64,000 nucleotides of DNA from assembly GCA_023079485.1 (NCBI GenBank), contig CM041090.1, positions 32,080,874-32,144,873 on the forward strand, given 5' to 3'. The DNA is from Archilochus colubris. Its lineage: Eukaryota > Chordata > Aves > Apodiformes > Trochilidae. Of the stretch, positions 13,234 to 24,843 are shown piece by piece. The notes beneath the pieces are model-generated. The model saw only the letters and a program-made list of their open reading frames with translations. It was not told the DNA's origin and ran no database searches. The first letter of the stretch is position 1. Every line of letters begins with the position of its first letter. The translations under genes were made by a program, and so were the position numbers.

Positions 13234-13805
13234 TGTCCTGGTTCTGGCTGGGAGTTAGCTAATTTACTTCATAGTAGTTAGTGTGGGTCTATGCTTTGGA
13301 TTTGTGTTGGAAACAGTGTTGATAATACAGGGATGTTTTAGTTATTGCTGAGCAGGGCTTTTTAGTAAAGGGTTTTTCTGCTTTTCAGACCACCCTGAAG
13401 CAAGGAGGCTCATGGTACATAAGAAATTGGGAGGGACACAGATGGGAAAGCTAACCCAAACTGACCAATATCCTATACCATATGACATCATGCTTGGCAA
13501 GAAATCTAGGGGAGAGGTTGGCAGGGGGGCTGGTGCTCAGGGACTGGTTGGGCATCAGTCATTTGGTGGTGAGCAATTGCTTTCATTTGCATCACTTGCC
13601 TTTCTTCAGTTTCCTTTCTCTAGTTTCCTTTCTCTGTGTTTGTTAATTTCTTTTATATTATTATTATTATTATTATTAAACTGATTTTATCTTGGTCCAT
13701 GTGTTTTCTCACTTTTACACATCTGAACCTCAGCCCCATCCCACCAGGGACAGGGAGTAAGTGTATGTGAGGTTCTTTCTTGCCAATTGGAGTTAAACCA
13801 GAACA
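13234..13805 (+). mobile_element. Solo LTR of an avian class III (ERVL-like) endogenous retrovirus
   Basis: Complete LTR of 572 bp, beginning TGTCCTGGTTCTGG and ending AACCAGAACA (TG...CA). It is flanked by CTTAT on the left (13229-13233) and CCTAT on the right (13806-13810), a 5-bp target duplication with one mismatch, as expected for ERV-L type integration. Internal landmarks match a very common bird LTR family: 'gataatacagggatgtttt', 'ctaacccaaactgaccaat', 'ccatatgacatcatgc', 'gggcatcagtcatttggtgg', 'tgagcaattgctttcatttg', a TTA microsatellite and a TATTAAA polyadenylation-type signal. No gag, pol or env sequence is next to it, so the provirus was reduced to a solo LTR by recombination. 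Family assignment is from memory. Confidence 0.88.
13656..13678 (+). repeat. (TTA)n microsatellite inside the LTR
   Basis: About seven TTA units inside the R/U5-like part of the solo LTR. This tract is characteristic of the LTR family and is not an independent locus. Confidence 0.85.
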
Positions 13806-13879
13806 CCTATAAAACAAGATTTCTCTTCCTTCAGTTACCCCCAATAATCCTTTTCTTCATTGTTCCTCTTCCTCTTTCT

Positions 13880-14110
13880 TGAACAAAGTTCTCCAGAATT
13901 GAACACATCATTCAAACTGATATTTCCACAGATGTTTTGTCAATGATTTTGATACTTCTCTAGCTTTTTGTGAATTCCCAGTGCACCAGTGTACATTTGT
14001 CTTTTTAGTAACTGTATTGCACTGATAGCACGTAGTCCTCTTGCACTGGACAAATAATGCTAGGTCTTTCTCAGCATTTCTGACTCTAAGCTCCTAGTTG
14101 CTACCAGATG
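13880..14110 (-). mobile_element. Old CR1 LINE scrap, antisense
   Basis: Read on the plus strand, this resembles the antisense of an old CR1 ORF2 tail. The blocks 'ctccagaattgaacacat', 'gatacttctctagctt', 'cagtgcaccagtgtac' and 'gctaggtctttctcagcat' come in the same order as in CR1 antisense copies. Divergence is high and the ends are approximate, so confidence is moderate. Confidence 0.4.
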
Positions 14111-14479
14111 TTATTGTTAGGGTTCTTTAGTTTATATTGTTTCATCCCATCTCTGCAGGTCCTCAAGGTCTACTTATTCTTTAATGTGATATCATGCTGT
14201 ATTGGTTATGCCTCAACTTTGGATGATTTGGATTCTGTTGTAGTATAAACCAAGTATTTTTCCAATGGAGAATCCAAACTGACACCTTTAAACAAGATAA
14301 ATCCCCAAACAAACAAAATTAAACCCTAAGCCATTGTCAGTAGAACTCCATTTGTAACTTTTGCAAGTTTAATAGTTAATCTTTCATATGCACATATTGT
14401 CCATCTGCAAGCCAGCTTCTCACCTGCACTACTGTTCCCACAAAGATGCTTAATCCCAAAGTGTGATAGAAGAGTAACA

Positions 14480-14625
14480 GATCTAGAACAGGTTGCCCTG
14501 AGAAGTTGTGGATACCCTCTCCCAGGAAGTGTTCAGGACGAGGTTGGATGGGATTTTGAGAAACATATTCTAGTGAAAGATTTCCCTGCCCGTGGAAGGG
14601 GAAGGAACTAGAAGATCATCCTAAA
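14480..14625 (+). mobile_element. CR1 LINE, 3'-proximal fragment
   Basis: Blocks 'agaacaggttgccctgaga', 'agttgtggataccctctc', 'aagtgttcaggacgaggttgg' and 'gaactagaagatcatcct' correspond to CR1 sequence from the HWN-like residues into the 3' UTR. The tail repeats are absent or decayed. It lies 675 bp downstream of the solo LTR and appears to be an independent, older insertion. Confidence 0.7.
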
Positions 14626-14881
14626 TTGTGTTTCATACCTCTTCCTTTTTGTTTCCATCTCTGTTAAAGTCCAAAGTCAAATCAAAAGAATTAGCCTGCT
14701 TAGATTGAAAAGCACTTTGATGCAATTGTGTTACTTTTAGAAACTGAAGAAATTTCTCGAAACATTGCTGGACTTTGCAACATGGACAGAGCGGTTCCTT
14801 AAACCTCCAGAGTGTGCATAGAGGTTTAGGCAGTTCATAGGAGAATGAGTTAGCAGTTAGGCATCTAAGTGATAATTCTGG

Positions 14882-14909
14882 AATTAATTAATTAGTTAAT
14901 TAATTAACT
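14882..14909. repeat. (ATTA)n microsatellite, palindromic
   Basis: Imperfect tetranucleotide tract AATT-AATT-AATTAG-TTAATTAATTAA, self-complementary around its centre. Confidence 0.8.
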
Positions 14910-17900
14910 CAAGTTAAACAACAATTAGATAACATGACAGAGAGTTTTTGAAACTGCACATATAATTCAGGACATCCTGCTCCCGATGGAGAGCTGCTGA
15001 CATCGCAATACAAAGGCTAATGGTGCTTTGTATCCTTCTTCTGGAGCAATGAGCCAGAACTGCTTTTCTGTTCACTTTCCTTTCCTTATACTTTCAACAA
15101 AAAATTTTCCTAGGTAGCATAATGCCATCATTTTCTTTGATTTCAAAATATGTCTTACAAGGAGCTTTTGTTTGTCCAGGGGAGTAGGGTATGGCTGATG
15201 TGAGTTTTCATCCACCGTACACAATATGTTGCTAAGTGACATTTGGCAATGAATATTGCATGCTGCTCCTGTTTCTCTGAGCCAGCAGCATTTTGTTGTT
15301 ATGTTCCAGATGTCAGTTTAGTGTGATGTCATTCCTATAAGGATATGCATTTGAACTGGAGGAGAATGAATGATTGGCACTATCTTCAACAGCTTAATTG
15401 GTATCAAAGCTGATATATTATTAGTTATGAAGCTCATTTTATCGGCAGCTTCTAAAGAGAATTTCTCAAAGCCTTTCAGGTTTTTTATATGTTTTGAATA
15501 ATGGGACAGATATAAATCTACTTTTAAAAATATATATTTTCTGAAATGAACAAAAAAGGAAACTTGTCTGTTCTTTTTTTTTATCTTCCACTTTTCTGTA
15601 GGAAAATAAGTTAGATATTTGTAAAAGACATGAACACATTGCAACACAAAAAAAGGTATTGAATATGGCTCATATTTCATAACTATACTCTGCAAATAAG
15701 CATATGAGCAGATATTTTTGTCTCACTGAAATTTTATATATGATAACTATCTCATACTGTGACTTTGGCTCCTAATCCAGATGCAAAATATTAATTTTTT
15801 CCAACTCTTAAAGGAACTTCGGGCATACATTTTATGTTGTGCAATGAGCACCTCTTAAAATATATTCAAAAACATGCCTAGAGCCCTGGGACCCAATATG
15901 TATTCTGTGATCTTAAAAATACTCTGGTGCCAACATCATAACATAAACAATATATTAAATCAATGTACTTCTCCAATGTCAGTCATTCTTGGACACCAAA
16001 AACTCTGAATAAAGACAAGCACGTAGAGAGGTTACCCAAAAACTGAAAAAGTGTTACTCAGATTCATTATTGAATCCCCAGTTTCTGTCATCATATAAGG
16101 GAAAATAATTCTAAAAAGCTTGAGTAGGTCGCTTCATCCTCCTGACTACATACTGCTAATCCTGAGTTTCCTTGCTCTTCAAGTCTACATAAATTCTGTC
16201 CTTTCAGAGGATGAGGTGTATCTTCCCTCAGGCTTTCTCATGTCATACTTCCAGTGCATATATTCCAATATTTGCTGCCTGTGTCATCCACAGGTGTGTC
16301 ACAGGTGACAAAACATTTGCTGAATTTTAAGTTCAATGTGAGTCAGGACACTCAGACAAGTCTCAACAAAGTGTTCAGGACTTCGAAGTCTAAAATGTAT
16401 GCTTAGCTTGGCACCTGGAGGGCTGACCTTGTGAAGTTCATCTCACTGTTTTGGTCATGCAGCTGAGTATATGAACATGTCACTTTTGCCAGACTGGGGC
16501 CCCTTAGCTGTAAAGTAGCCGAGAATACATAACTAGGCAGAAACGCCTTCTTGCAAAATGCACTGGGGAGTCTTCCTTTCCTTAGTGCCTCTAGATCTGT
16601 AACAGATGATAAACAAATCCATATCTCTTTGATCACTACAAAAATAAATGTGTTTGTCTAATATCTATTACAGGGCAATAAAACAGTATTTAAAATACAC
16701 TCAATCCAAAATCTTATCAGGCGGGAAAGTGGGATGAAGCATTGACTTCATGCTCTTTTTCTATAAAAAGTCTTGGTTTTGGAGAGAAACTGTCCTTAAG
16801 AGAGCAAAAAGGTACATAAATTGACCAATTTAGCAGCACTGGTCAGATTAAGGATATAGTAACAAATTTTTATACTCCAGTTTAGTGAGAGATAAAATGT
16901 TCTGTTTTCCTGGAAAAGCAAAAACATAATTAAGTGAAGAGGATACAAATTAATGGTCTAATAAGAGAATAGGGGAGGAGAGGGGGATTTCTGAAAATGT
17001 GCAACTGTTCTTACAGACCAAAAATACTTTTTAGATAAAGGTGGGTGTTTTTGTATAGTGGTCAGGGCAAACAAAAAACCAGAGGACAGAATTGCTCTCT
17101 GTTACCTCCCTCCACCCTCTCAAGCGAAGATAAAGGGGGAATAAGGAAGAGAAATTTGAAATTTTGGAAGTTAAAACTAGAACAGGTGCACCGGAACATG
17201 GAAGGAATACATGGAATGAGGAATAAATATATAGAAAACCTGATCTACGGGATCACAGATATGTGTTGGGAGTGTCCCTTGAGGATTTGAAGGAAAGAGG
17301 CCCACGGCTCTTAGTGCCTCTACATGAGTGGGTCCTTGAAAGATTTTGTTCAACTGTATGGGTTGCCTTTACACAGCAGTGGAGCAAACCATTAAATATG
17401 TGTAAATGCCTGGTAGGTGATGAACAAAGTGGGAACTTTGAGAACTTTATCTTATAATTTCATTGTGTTGCTAATTTCTCTCCATGTTGCTATTTAACAA
17501 ACAAAATGTTTCAAATTCTGTCCCTGATGTAAAGTGACTCCTGGGACCATGAAGTTAATACAGTTCTAAGTATACTGCAGGAATTTGATGGCATAAGCAA
17601 ACTGTGGATGTCCTATGGAAAAACAGCTTATCTTGTATAATTCAAATCTTAGCTCTATTAAGGCCTCAAAAAGGAAATGGTAGTCACAAACTGGCCTTTA
17701 AAATAATTTAAGGCTAGACTTAAGTGACTTTCACATCCAGAAAATTTTGCTCCCCACCCAGAAATCACATGAGTGACAAAGTCACTTTGCATCACTCAGT
17801 ACTAAGCTAAACTTGTCTAATGTTTTTTTCTAGGAATAGAACTAATCTGTCATACTATATTTGGATTTTATTAATGTAATTTAAATAACCACTGGAAGAA

Positions 17901-19747
17901 AGCACTTAAAGCTTGTAACTGCTATAAATATTAGTGCATTGTACACAAATGCCCTGTTCCTAACTAGAGACGTAAATCAAGCAAGCCCCATATGAGTCAA
18001 GGCAACAGTAGTACCTCCACCAAACTTTAGATGGTCATTATTTTTAGAATTCAAGTTTTCCATTCCTTGAGAACCTTATTCCTACATCCTAAATCAAAAT
18101 CACCAAACACATCCCAACAGTTTATTCTTTAAATATACCCTTCATTCCTTCAATACTGACAAAAAGAACATTGCTTCAAAACTGAGCCAAAAACCAAAAC
18201 AGTGCATATTCCAAAAGTGAAGTGAGGGAAATAGATTCTTGTTCAGGAATTTGTCCAAGTAGAACTGAGTTCAGTACAGCTGCAACATAATAAAAAGCAA
18301 TGCTGGAATCCATGACTAGCCGTTCCTCTGTACTACAGACCACGCCAGAGCTCTTAACTCTTCGGAGACTCCTTGGAAGACATAGCACAATGGTCAATGG
18401 GGCATTAAATCCTAGAATACTATGTATGTGGCTATGTAAATCTTATGTCGAGCAGCTTTAAAAGCAGTTCTGCAGGACTTTCAGATGAAATCCATATACT
18501 GAATTAGGTGAAATAACTCAAATAAATTCAAAGATAAGGGAGACAGTCAAAGAGAGGGGACGTGATCAAAGAGAGATGTATTCATCAATTTTGTGTCAAT
18601 TTACAGTTCTGAAAGATAACTTTTTGGCATATTTGGCCATAAGACATGTCACCACACAGAATGAAACACCACAGACATTCTCACTGTGGGTCTTCATAAT
18701 TTATTCCTCATTTGGTGAAAATTTCTTTGAATCATTTTAGTATGTAATGGTGGTCATGTTCCAAAGCATTTTGGAGGAGTAAAAGAGCAAACAGGAAAGC
18801 AAAAGTATTTGAGGTGGAACGGCATGTTGGGCTGTTTGTTCTGTTCTTTGACTGTGCCTGTTTAGCTAAGGCATCAGATCCTTTGATTTGCTTTTCTGTA
18901 GCATGCAATTATTGCAGGAAAGTTACGTCAAGTAAATAAATGTTCTCCTTTGATCAAAAAGGTGATGAAATATGTGGCCATTCTGATGTATTCTGGGGCT
19001 AAGCTCCCCAGTACAGCTGCTAATCAGACTTTCATGAGTCTCACAGATAATTCAGGCTCCTGGTACAAGATTACGCTAAGGAAAATCCATTGGTTTAATG
19101 GTTTGAATTTGTCTTAGAATTCATTTCATCTTAGTATATGCCATATCCTTAATTTAATTTAGAAAATTTTGCTGGCACCTGTAAAAAACTTTAGCCATAA
19201 TTTCAAGGTCTTGTTTTTGAAAGATTTTGTAGATTTTTTTAAATTTTACCACAAAGTCAATGGAATGGAAGAGCTTCATCATCAGGACTAAATGGTAGAA
19301 ACTACATACTTCAACAATGTGCACTGAAGAAAGAGACGTGAGAGATGTTTTTACTACATGTATTTACTGCTCAGGTATCCAATACAGAACTGTCACATAC
19401 AAGATACTGTTGAAACACATAGAACACTTTCAGATCTAGTATGTGCATATACATACATAGTCTTTGAATATGGGTTGCTGGTATCGATTGGAAAAGCAAT
19501 TGGAAATTAGTGAGATTTTTGGCAATAGCTTTCAGAAATTGGTCATGGTGCAGAGCTAAGACCATCAGCTAAGACCACACTGCCCACCTTACAGCTTTGT
19601 GCTTCAAAAGTTCTTGGCTGTTTTAGCTTCTGCTAGTTAGACTATAGACTGCTCCGTACTAGATCCCTCTCTGGGAGACTTTGTAAACTGGAACACCGTA
19701 TCTAATAACATATGGACAAGTATAGTAAGGTGTCTGTTGGGTACAAG

Positions 19748-19772
19748 GAAGTCATGGTTATGCCATGACTTC
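19748..19772. repeat. Perfect 10-bp inverted repeat with 5-base loop
   Basis: GAAGTCATGG and CCATGACTTC separated by TTATG. It is short and isolated, with no T run after it and no gene nearby. Confidence 0.8.
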
Positions 19773-22700
19773 AAGTTATGCCTGAATGCATGGTAATTCC
19801 ATGACCCAGAGTTCAGATGATAAAAAGATTTCTGCATATAGAACTCTGGTTCATGAACTTTGTTCTTTCCTAATCAGGACAGCACTTAGTCCTGACCTTA
19901 CAGTTAACACAACATAGAACATATTCTGAAGTGGATGGAATACGTGTACTGACTTGAATTGGGATACTCTTCTAAGGACAGATTCTGTGCTTCTTGTCTG
20001 AAGGAAGGACAGGCACAATAGTAAGAAGTAAATATGTTGAAGGAGTACTGTTTCTCATTTGCCAACTGTCTCTAATTGTTAAGCTTTGCCTCTGATTTAA
20101 CTGTGGTCTTGAACAATATCAAAGACTTGGTAGTAATCAACAGGTAAAGACTTCGGTCATTTGATGACAGATTTGTGGTAGATGCAAACTATAGATAAGA
20201 CAGACAAAAAAAGGTATTAAGGAAAAAAAAGAACCTTCTTTCTATTCAACTAATGCTATGCTAAACCTATTTTACTGTAGTGCTTTGTAAGCTGGTTTAA
20301 ATTAGCTATATTTATGCATTCACAGTCTACAAAATCGTTAACATATTGAACACTTTCTGTAAAGGGTGCTGCATCATTTCTCTTAAGAACACCTGAAACT
20401 GATTAAACATTTCCCTTGAGAAGCTACTTCATTTTATTTTGTATTTTAATTTATTTCACTGCATGATTAATTTGTAATCAAGACTTGTTTTGATTATTGA
20501 AACTATATTCTAAAACCAAATGTGAGGTAATAATTTGTGGATGGCTTGCAAAATAGTAAAAATGTGTTCTATTGAAAAAAAAAAAGATACATTGTGCAAA
20601 TTTATTGCACTAGAGAATTAACCAGTCTTTGGTAAGCCTCCTGAAAGAAAGTATGATCAAAGCATCCCAAGAGTCAAGTGTTGTGGGATGTTGGTAAAGC
20701 TTTAGGGCCTACGAAGTTAAGAGAATGTGAATGACTGCATGGGAGCAAAGGATCATCTTATCTTACATAATTGCCTCTTAAAATTTTTGACTGCAGATTT
20801 AATGTAGTTGTGCTCGCCAAATTTTTGAACTTTTGGCAAATGAATAACCTCCAAGAATGCATACTTCTTGCTTTGTTTTTATTAAAAATATATGTAAATC
20901 TCCTTCAATTTAAAATTATGCAATCAAATGTCATCATACTTCTCACGGCCATTGTCCTCATTAGAGCTGTGTACAGGCAGTGCCTAAAGTTAAAACCTCT
21001 TTTGAGTTAAAAATAATGTTTAATTCTTCTCATGTTAAAAAGAAACCAACAACTTTTGATTCTCATTTTTCTACAGGGCTGACTCTCACCAGAGATATTG
21101 GTAAATGAATTTCTTTCAAGAATACAAGCTCAGTGCCATTTGTCCATTAGGTTTGGTAGAACTGAGCAAATATTGAACTACTGAGTCAATGGTCCAATAG
21201 AACATTTCAAACTGCTCCAAAGAGATAATTGACGAGCTGAAAGTGTAAGGTAACACTAAAACTGAGATCACTGAGTAATGTGATCTCATTCTGAATGTGG
21301 GTGTTTTATTTGTTTGCTTTTTGGGGGTGGGTTGGAATCAAAGCCAAGATTTGATTACCAAGGACTAAGAGCAGTGAGAGGGAGTGGGGAGAGAGGCCCA
21401 AAGGATGATGTCCAAACAGAGAGGAGCCGAGATCAGCCATTTTATATGACTTCCCTGTATAGAAATTAGGAGCTTGGAAGCAGAAGAGGGAGGATAGAAA
21501 AAGGTCAAGTGCATCAGTAATATGTTTAAAACTTTTTTGTTTTCTCCCATTAAATTTGGGAAGTAGAGTGAGGGCAAAGTCTTCACTGCCTTTATTTAGG
21601 TTCTCCCTGGCTTCAAAGATTGGCAAGTTCTTACTATATTTTTACAAACCAGACTGCTTTTCAGGCAGATTTTCTCAAGTTCTTGCTTTATGAGTTTTGG
21701 AGAAAGATTCTGGCCAGAGATGTTCAGAAGAAAAAGTGTTTGCAGTCTTTGGAGGCTGTTAATTCCTGGAAAATCTTCTGGCAAACTCCAGCTCACCAAA
21801 ATTTCACAGAATATGTTTGTTAGAATTTGACCAGTTTAAATGAGTTTCTTGTGTTGGTGTCTTTACCTAGTGGAAGTTCAAATCGTGCTTGGTTTTACAC
21901 ACAAAGTCAAGCGATGCTGCCAAAATATACAGTCCTCTTCTCTCTGAAATATTTTATTTATTTACTCTGGAGTCTGAAGACAGCTTGGAGACATGTCTAT
22001 TGCCAGTGGTATTTGCAGTGGTATTCACAGAGTTGTCCTCTAATTTTTAGAGTCAGTTTGCACTTATTTCTTAGACTTTTGTAGAGATGCAATTTTTAGT
22101 AATAACTCTCCTAATCGTGTCTAAGGTTGCCACCATTGTTCTGCACAGTCATTGACCTGGCCACCAGCCTCCAAAATTATAAGATTTACTAGACTGCCAT
22201 GCAAAACCACACTATACCTAGAAAGTAAAGAGAACATGAATACTGCGAAATCCTTATTTAAAATTACAGATCAAAAATCTACTGCTTCATATTTCATAAG
22301 TTATTCTAAGGATGGAGGATGGAAAGAGGTATTTTGGAACAGCAAATCCCCATGACTGCTGCAGAGGCAAGTTGTACAAACCATGTTTTCCAGGACTATA
22401 AAACGTTCCATCATGAAACTAAATAGGCATTGTACATCGGTTGGGATGTTTTGCTTCCTACAAACCATATCTGAAAGTTCTGATCACTAGCATCTTCTTG
22501 TAGATCCCAGTTGAATTATTGTCATAACTGGCATATATTAATCTTCACTTGTGCTGAAATGGCCTAAAATATCTTCTCTACATGAGCATTGAAAGAGAGG
22601 TATGAGATCCACCCAGATTCCATTTTAATAAAATAAACATATCAATCTCATTCTTCCCATAGAGTATGCTCTCCAATACTCTATCAACCTAATAGCTTTT

Positions 22701-23720
22701 TTTGCCTGTTTCTTTTACTCTGGATGGGATTGTCATTGTATTTTCCAGCAGTGACAGATTTAGTTTCTGCTCTTGAAATTAAACCACTGGTAGATTATAT
22801 CCTGCAACAATAACTCCATAGTTATTCATTTAAGATGTCGGGAAAGAGCCTTATAGTTTGTCTCAGTCTGTGTACATGTAATACATTGCTCTAGGATGTG
22901 ATGGCAAGATGGATTATAGACAGAAAGAAGAAATGGAATTAAAATCTGGTAGTTTGCCATGACAATTTCGTAGCTAAGTTCCAGGAGACCTCTACACTTA
23001 AAAAAATATATATTCATCTGAAAAAGGACAGTACAAATTTTTTTTTCTCATGCATTTCTGTGTGTGCGGTCTAATACATGTCATATTCTGAAAAGCGTCC
23101 TTTAAGGTATACTTTGATGAAAAGTGGAACTCCAACAACATTAATTTCTGGTGGGAATATGTGAAAATTAGTGGAATTTTAAAAATCAGCTATTCTTTAA
23201 ATATTATATTAGAATTTAAAGTAATGGTCTCTGCTTTTAATTTATATAAAATACATTAGTATCATGGCAAACAGCTTCACATAAGCTTCATATTCAAAAT
23301 CGCCTTGCCAATATACAGCAGTCGAGGATCTGTCCCTTTCCTGCTCAAACACATAATACTTTTAAAAATTTATAATCCACAAGACAACAGCTCCATACCA
23401 GGAAAAAGAACTATCTACCAAGACGGAAAATAAGAAAGAAAGAAGGAAAGAAAAACAAATCTGCTTTACAAGAAGAAAATGAGACATTCCTAAAGCATTT
23501 CAAGATGACCACACACCAAGTGAAAAAAAAAGATGGCTCAAAATGCCTGCCCCACACAAAGGATAACTCCGTTTGGCAGTATACAAGACTATCTCCTTTT
23601 ACTAAGAACTACTTACCAATCAGTCAACACCAGTTTAACTACTTTAAGTATTTTTCCACCTTTCACAGAGTACATCAAAAGTTCAGCACATACTACCAGC
23701 CAAGTCGAATATCCAATAAA

Positions 23721-23760
23721 CTATATATATCCTCATATATATATCTATATATATGTACAT
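23721..23760. repeat. TA-rich microsatellite-like stretch
   Basis: Interrupted TA/CA-TA dinucleotides ('ctatatatatcc', 'catatatatatctatatatatg'). Confidence 0.75.
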
Positions 23761-24499
23761 GTATAAACACAAATGCATAAAGCATAAGGTATGCCAGTTG
23801 GAGAAAAATAAAATCCAGACATTGACAGAAGCAATATGACAGTGTCCATCCAGTAATTCATTAAGTTTATCACTTTTTATAAGTTACGTTCATAAAACTA
23901 CAGAATATTTGTCTTTCCAGTCTCATGTTGCCAGCCACATACATATACAGACACAGAATAGATTCAAGCAATCTCAGATCATCAAAATTAAATACTGTTC
24001 ACTGGTGTTTGTGTTTCTCCTATGTATTCTACTCATAATCAGAATGTAGTGAACACTGATAGAGTAAAAAGGTGCAAGGATCTATGAAAATTTACACTCC
24101 TTGTCTAGAGTAAGCACTCAAATATAATAAAAGAGGAGGAAAACCTAAGACTTCAGTACCATAATTTTAAGCTCTGTGACAATCCCTCCCTAAGGAAGGA
24201 GGGTTTTAGAGAAGCATTTGAAGTAAAGCAATGAGATTTACAGATATTTTACCTAAAAGTGCAGTCTAAAATTGGTCATCAAAAACACAAGTATCCTTGT
24301 CTGCTGAGCCAACAGGAGGTAGCGGGAGCTTATACTATGTGGCAAGTGGAAATAGTCATAAAGGGCTTTTTCTGTGAAACCAGGCAGTGCTCTTACTTGA
24401 TGAAATAAAGGACTCAACAAAAGGTTATCAAGACAGAGACACATGAAATATCCCCATACCATGAAGTAGGGCTATTTTCTTGCTGCTATTTTCTGAACT

Positions 24500-24505
24500 T
24501 TAGGG
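24500..24505 (+). repeat. Left target-site duplication TTAGGG
   Basis: The six bases directly before the TG end of the palindromic element. They are identical to the six bases directly after its CA end. Confidence 0.8.
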
Positions 24506-24768
24506 TGTAGTGAAATGAGGCAACCAGGTGCCACTAATTGCCAGGGAGTGAGCATGAGCTTGTTTCAAGCCCACCTGTGCCTAATTAGGGTGGGCTCCCA
24601 CTGCGTATGAGCAGGACCAGGGGGCCAATAAAAGGTAAGACCTAAGACACAGGCTCAGCTCACACTGGAACTCACAATCTTGGCATGCTTGACTTTAAGT
24701 GCTGCTTTCAGCACTGCACTACCTTTATTGCTCCACTAGAGCTCATCGCTGTCAGGGTGAGGCTTGAG
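24506..24768 (+). repeat. Left arm of the long inverted repeat
   Basis: Begins TGTAGTGAAATGAGGC. It pairs with 24836-25081 over nearly its full length. It carries an extra 18 bases at 24709-24726 that the right arm lacks; with the bases before it this forms AGTGCTG-CTTT-CAGCACT (24698-24715), a small perfect hairpin. Confidence 0.93.
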
Positions 24769-24843
24769 TGGCGCAGACGGCTAAGCGTGTAACAACACAA
24801 CCCGAGCAATGCTGAGGGCCGCACGTTCAAGACTCCTCAAAGC
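24762..24843 (+). other. tRNA-like domain, 82 nt, class II shape, at the hairpin tip
   Basis: Acceptor-like stem GCTTGAG (24762-24768) pairs with CTCAAAGC (24836-24843) with one bulged A. The A box TGGCGCAGACGG (24769-24780) fits TRGYNNARNNGG at every position. The D stem GCGC/GCGT encloses AGACGGCTAA, with the GG pair in the expected place. The B box GTTCAAGAC (24825-24833) fits GWTCRANNC exactly. A mini-stem AGC-AAT-GCT (24805-24813) sits where a long class II (Leu/Ser type) variable arm would be. The anticodon stem is poor and the T stem has largely lost pairing, so this is a degenerate tRNA-derived or tRNA-mimicking sequence and not a functional tRNA gene. The first T4 run downstream, a possible Pol III stop, is at 24954-24957, giving a predicted RNA of about 195 nt. 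Confidence 0.7.
24769..24833 (+). promoter_or_regulatory. Putative internal Pol III promoter (A box plus B box)
   Basis: Full-consensus A box at 24769-24780 and B box at 24825-24833, 56 bases start to start, which is normal spacing for class II tRNA genes and tRNA-derived SINEs. It is oriented to the right and has no equivalent on the other strand. Activity is inferred from sequence only. Confidence 0.6.

Larger units (their letters stand above)
14626..24499. other. Gene-free stretch, about 9.9 kb
   Basis: No exon, RNA gene or dispersed repeat was recognised. It contains an ATTA-type microsatellite (14882-14909), a TA-rich stretch (23721-23760), a perfect short hairpin (19748-19772) and ordinary AT-rich sequence. 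The longest open frame (125 codons, minus strand, 15318-15695) is rich in Phe, Ile, Lys and Tyr, as expected of chance frames in AT-rich DNA. Confidence 0.5.

Noticed and set aside
15318..15695. 125-codon minus-strand frame
   Set aside because: Composition dominated by Phe, Ile, Lys and Tyr, as expected from AT-rich non-coding DNA.
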